Source of the DNA: JAFGSZ01 sp964492185
GTDB taxonomy: Bacteria; Bacteroidota; Bacteroidia; Bacteroidales; UBA10428
DNA: 14,120 bases
Direction: 5' to 3'
Assembly: GCA_964492185.1 (NCBI GenBank)
Contig: CAZBJH010000091.1
Span: 1-14,120 of the forward strand
The notes under the pieces: generated by a model
Database searches by the model: none
Told to the model about the DNA's origin: nothing
Seen by the model: only the letters and a program-made list of their open reading frames with translations
Shown: in pieces, positions 14,067 to 14,120 of the stretch
How positions within the stretch are numbered: position 1 is the first letter of the stretch
Layout: each line of letters begins with the position of its first letter
Translations under genes and position numbers: made by a program

Positions 14067-14120
14067 AGTGTTTGTTCAGAATGTTCGAGATCAAGGCGCG
14101 CGAACCGAACGAAGTGAGCT
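14067..14120. repeat. GC-rich arm of a probable dispersed repeat, cut by window end
   Basis: The last 38 bases (14083-14120) are about 58% G+C, against a strongly AT-rich background, and contain the phrases GAACCGAACGAAGTGAGC and GGCGCGCG. The preceding AGTGTTTGTTCAGAATGTTCGA looks like the outer end of an inverted-repeat element. From memory, similar GAACGAAGTGAGC sequences occur as dispersed intergenic repeats in some anaerobic bacteria. The second arm would lie outside the window, so this is not proven here. Confidence 0.38.

Overview
The window reads as chromosomal DNA of an AT-rich anaerobic prokaryote, most likely a bacterium. The reasons are a large iron-sulfur, ion-pumping respiratory complex of the anaerobic ferredoxin/sulfur/hydrogen type, a ferrous-iron (Feo) uptake locus, good Shine-Dalgarno sites at several starts (GGAGG, AAGGA) and tight gene packing. 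The phylum cannot be fixed from this sequence; an archaeal source is less likely but not excluded.

Layout. Positions 1-519 (+) hold the 3' end of a family-4-type uracil-DNA glycosylase, cut by the window edge. A small hairpin separates it from a long convergent block in which every gene is on the minus strand. Reading that block 5' to 3' (right to left): feoA-feoB (14036-12083); a 510-base gap with no convincing gene (12082-11573); mrpE; an ArsR-family regulator; then mrpF, mrpG, an MbhD-like subunit, an MbhE+MrpB fusion, mrpC, mrpD, a second NuoL/HyfB-like antiporter subunit, NuoH-, NuoB-, NuoC- and NuoD-like subunits, and last an unusual protein fusing a NuoI-like 2x[4Fe-4S] ferredoxin to a GltD/NfnL-like FAD-NAD(P)H oxidoreductase. 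From mrpF to the fusion, genes overlap by 4-7 bases or lie 3-23 bases apart, so they form one operon.

How the genes work together. The order (E,F,G, D, E+F fused, C, D, second antiporter, H,B,C,D,I) matches, as I recall it, the mbxABCDFGHH'MJKLN order of the Thermococcales membrane-bound sulfane-sulfur reductase (MBX/MBS), including the E-F fusion and the duplicated H/H' subunit. The NuoD-like subunit lacks the nickel-binding cysteine pairs of [NiFe]-hydrogenases and also the quinone-pocket histidine of respiratory complex I. The NuoB-like subunit has the CxxC spacing of hydrogenase/MBX small subunits, not the adjacent Cys-Cys of NuoB. The complex is therefore probably neither a hydrogenase nor an ordinary quinone reductase. 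The novel element is the covalent flavoprotein at the electron-input end, whose dinucleotide site has Leu-Glu where NADPH enzymes carry Arg-Arg. My working model is an ion (Na+/H+)-translocating NADH- and/or ferredoxin-linked oxidoreductase built on an MBX chassis. The direction of electron flow and the terminal acceptor (sulfane sulfur, ferredoxin or other) are inference.

Other points: an ArsR-type regulator sits inside the operon next to a small palindrome. FeoB is short and lacks a usual core motif. The right edge enters a GC-rich segment that looks like one arm of a dispersed repeat.
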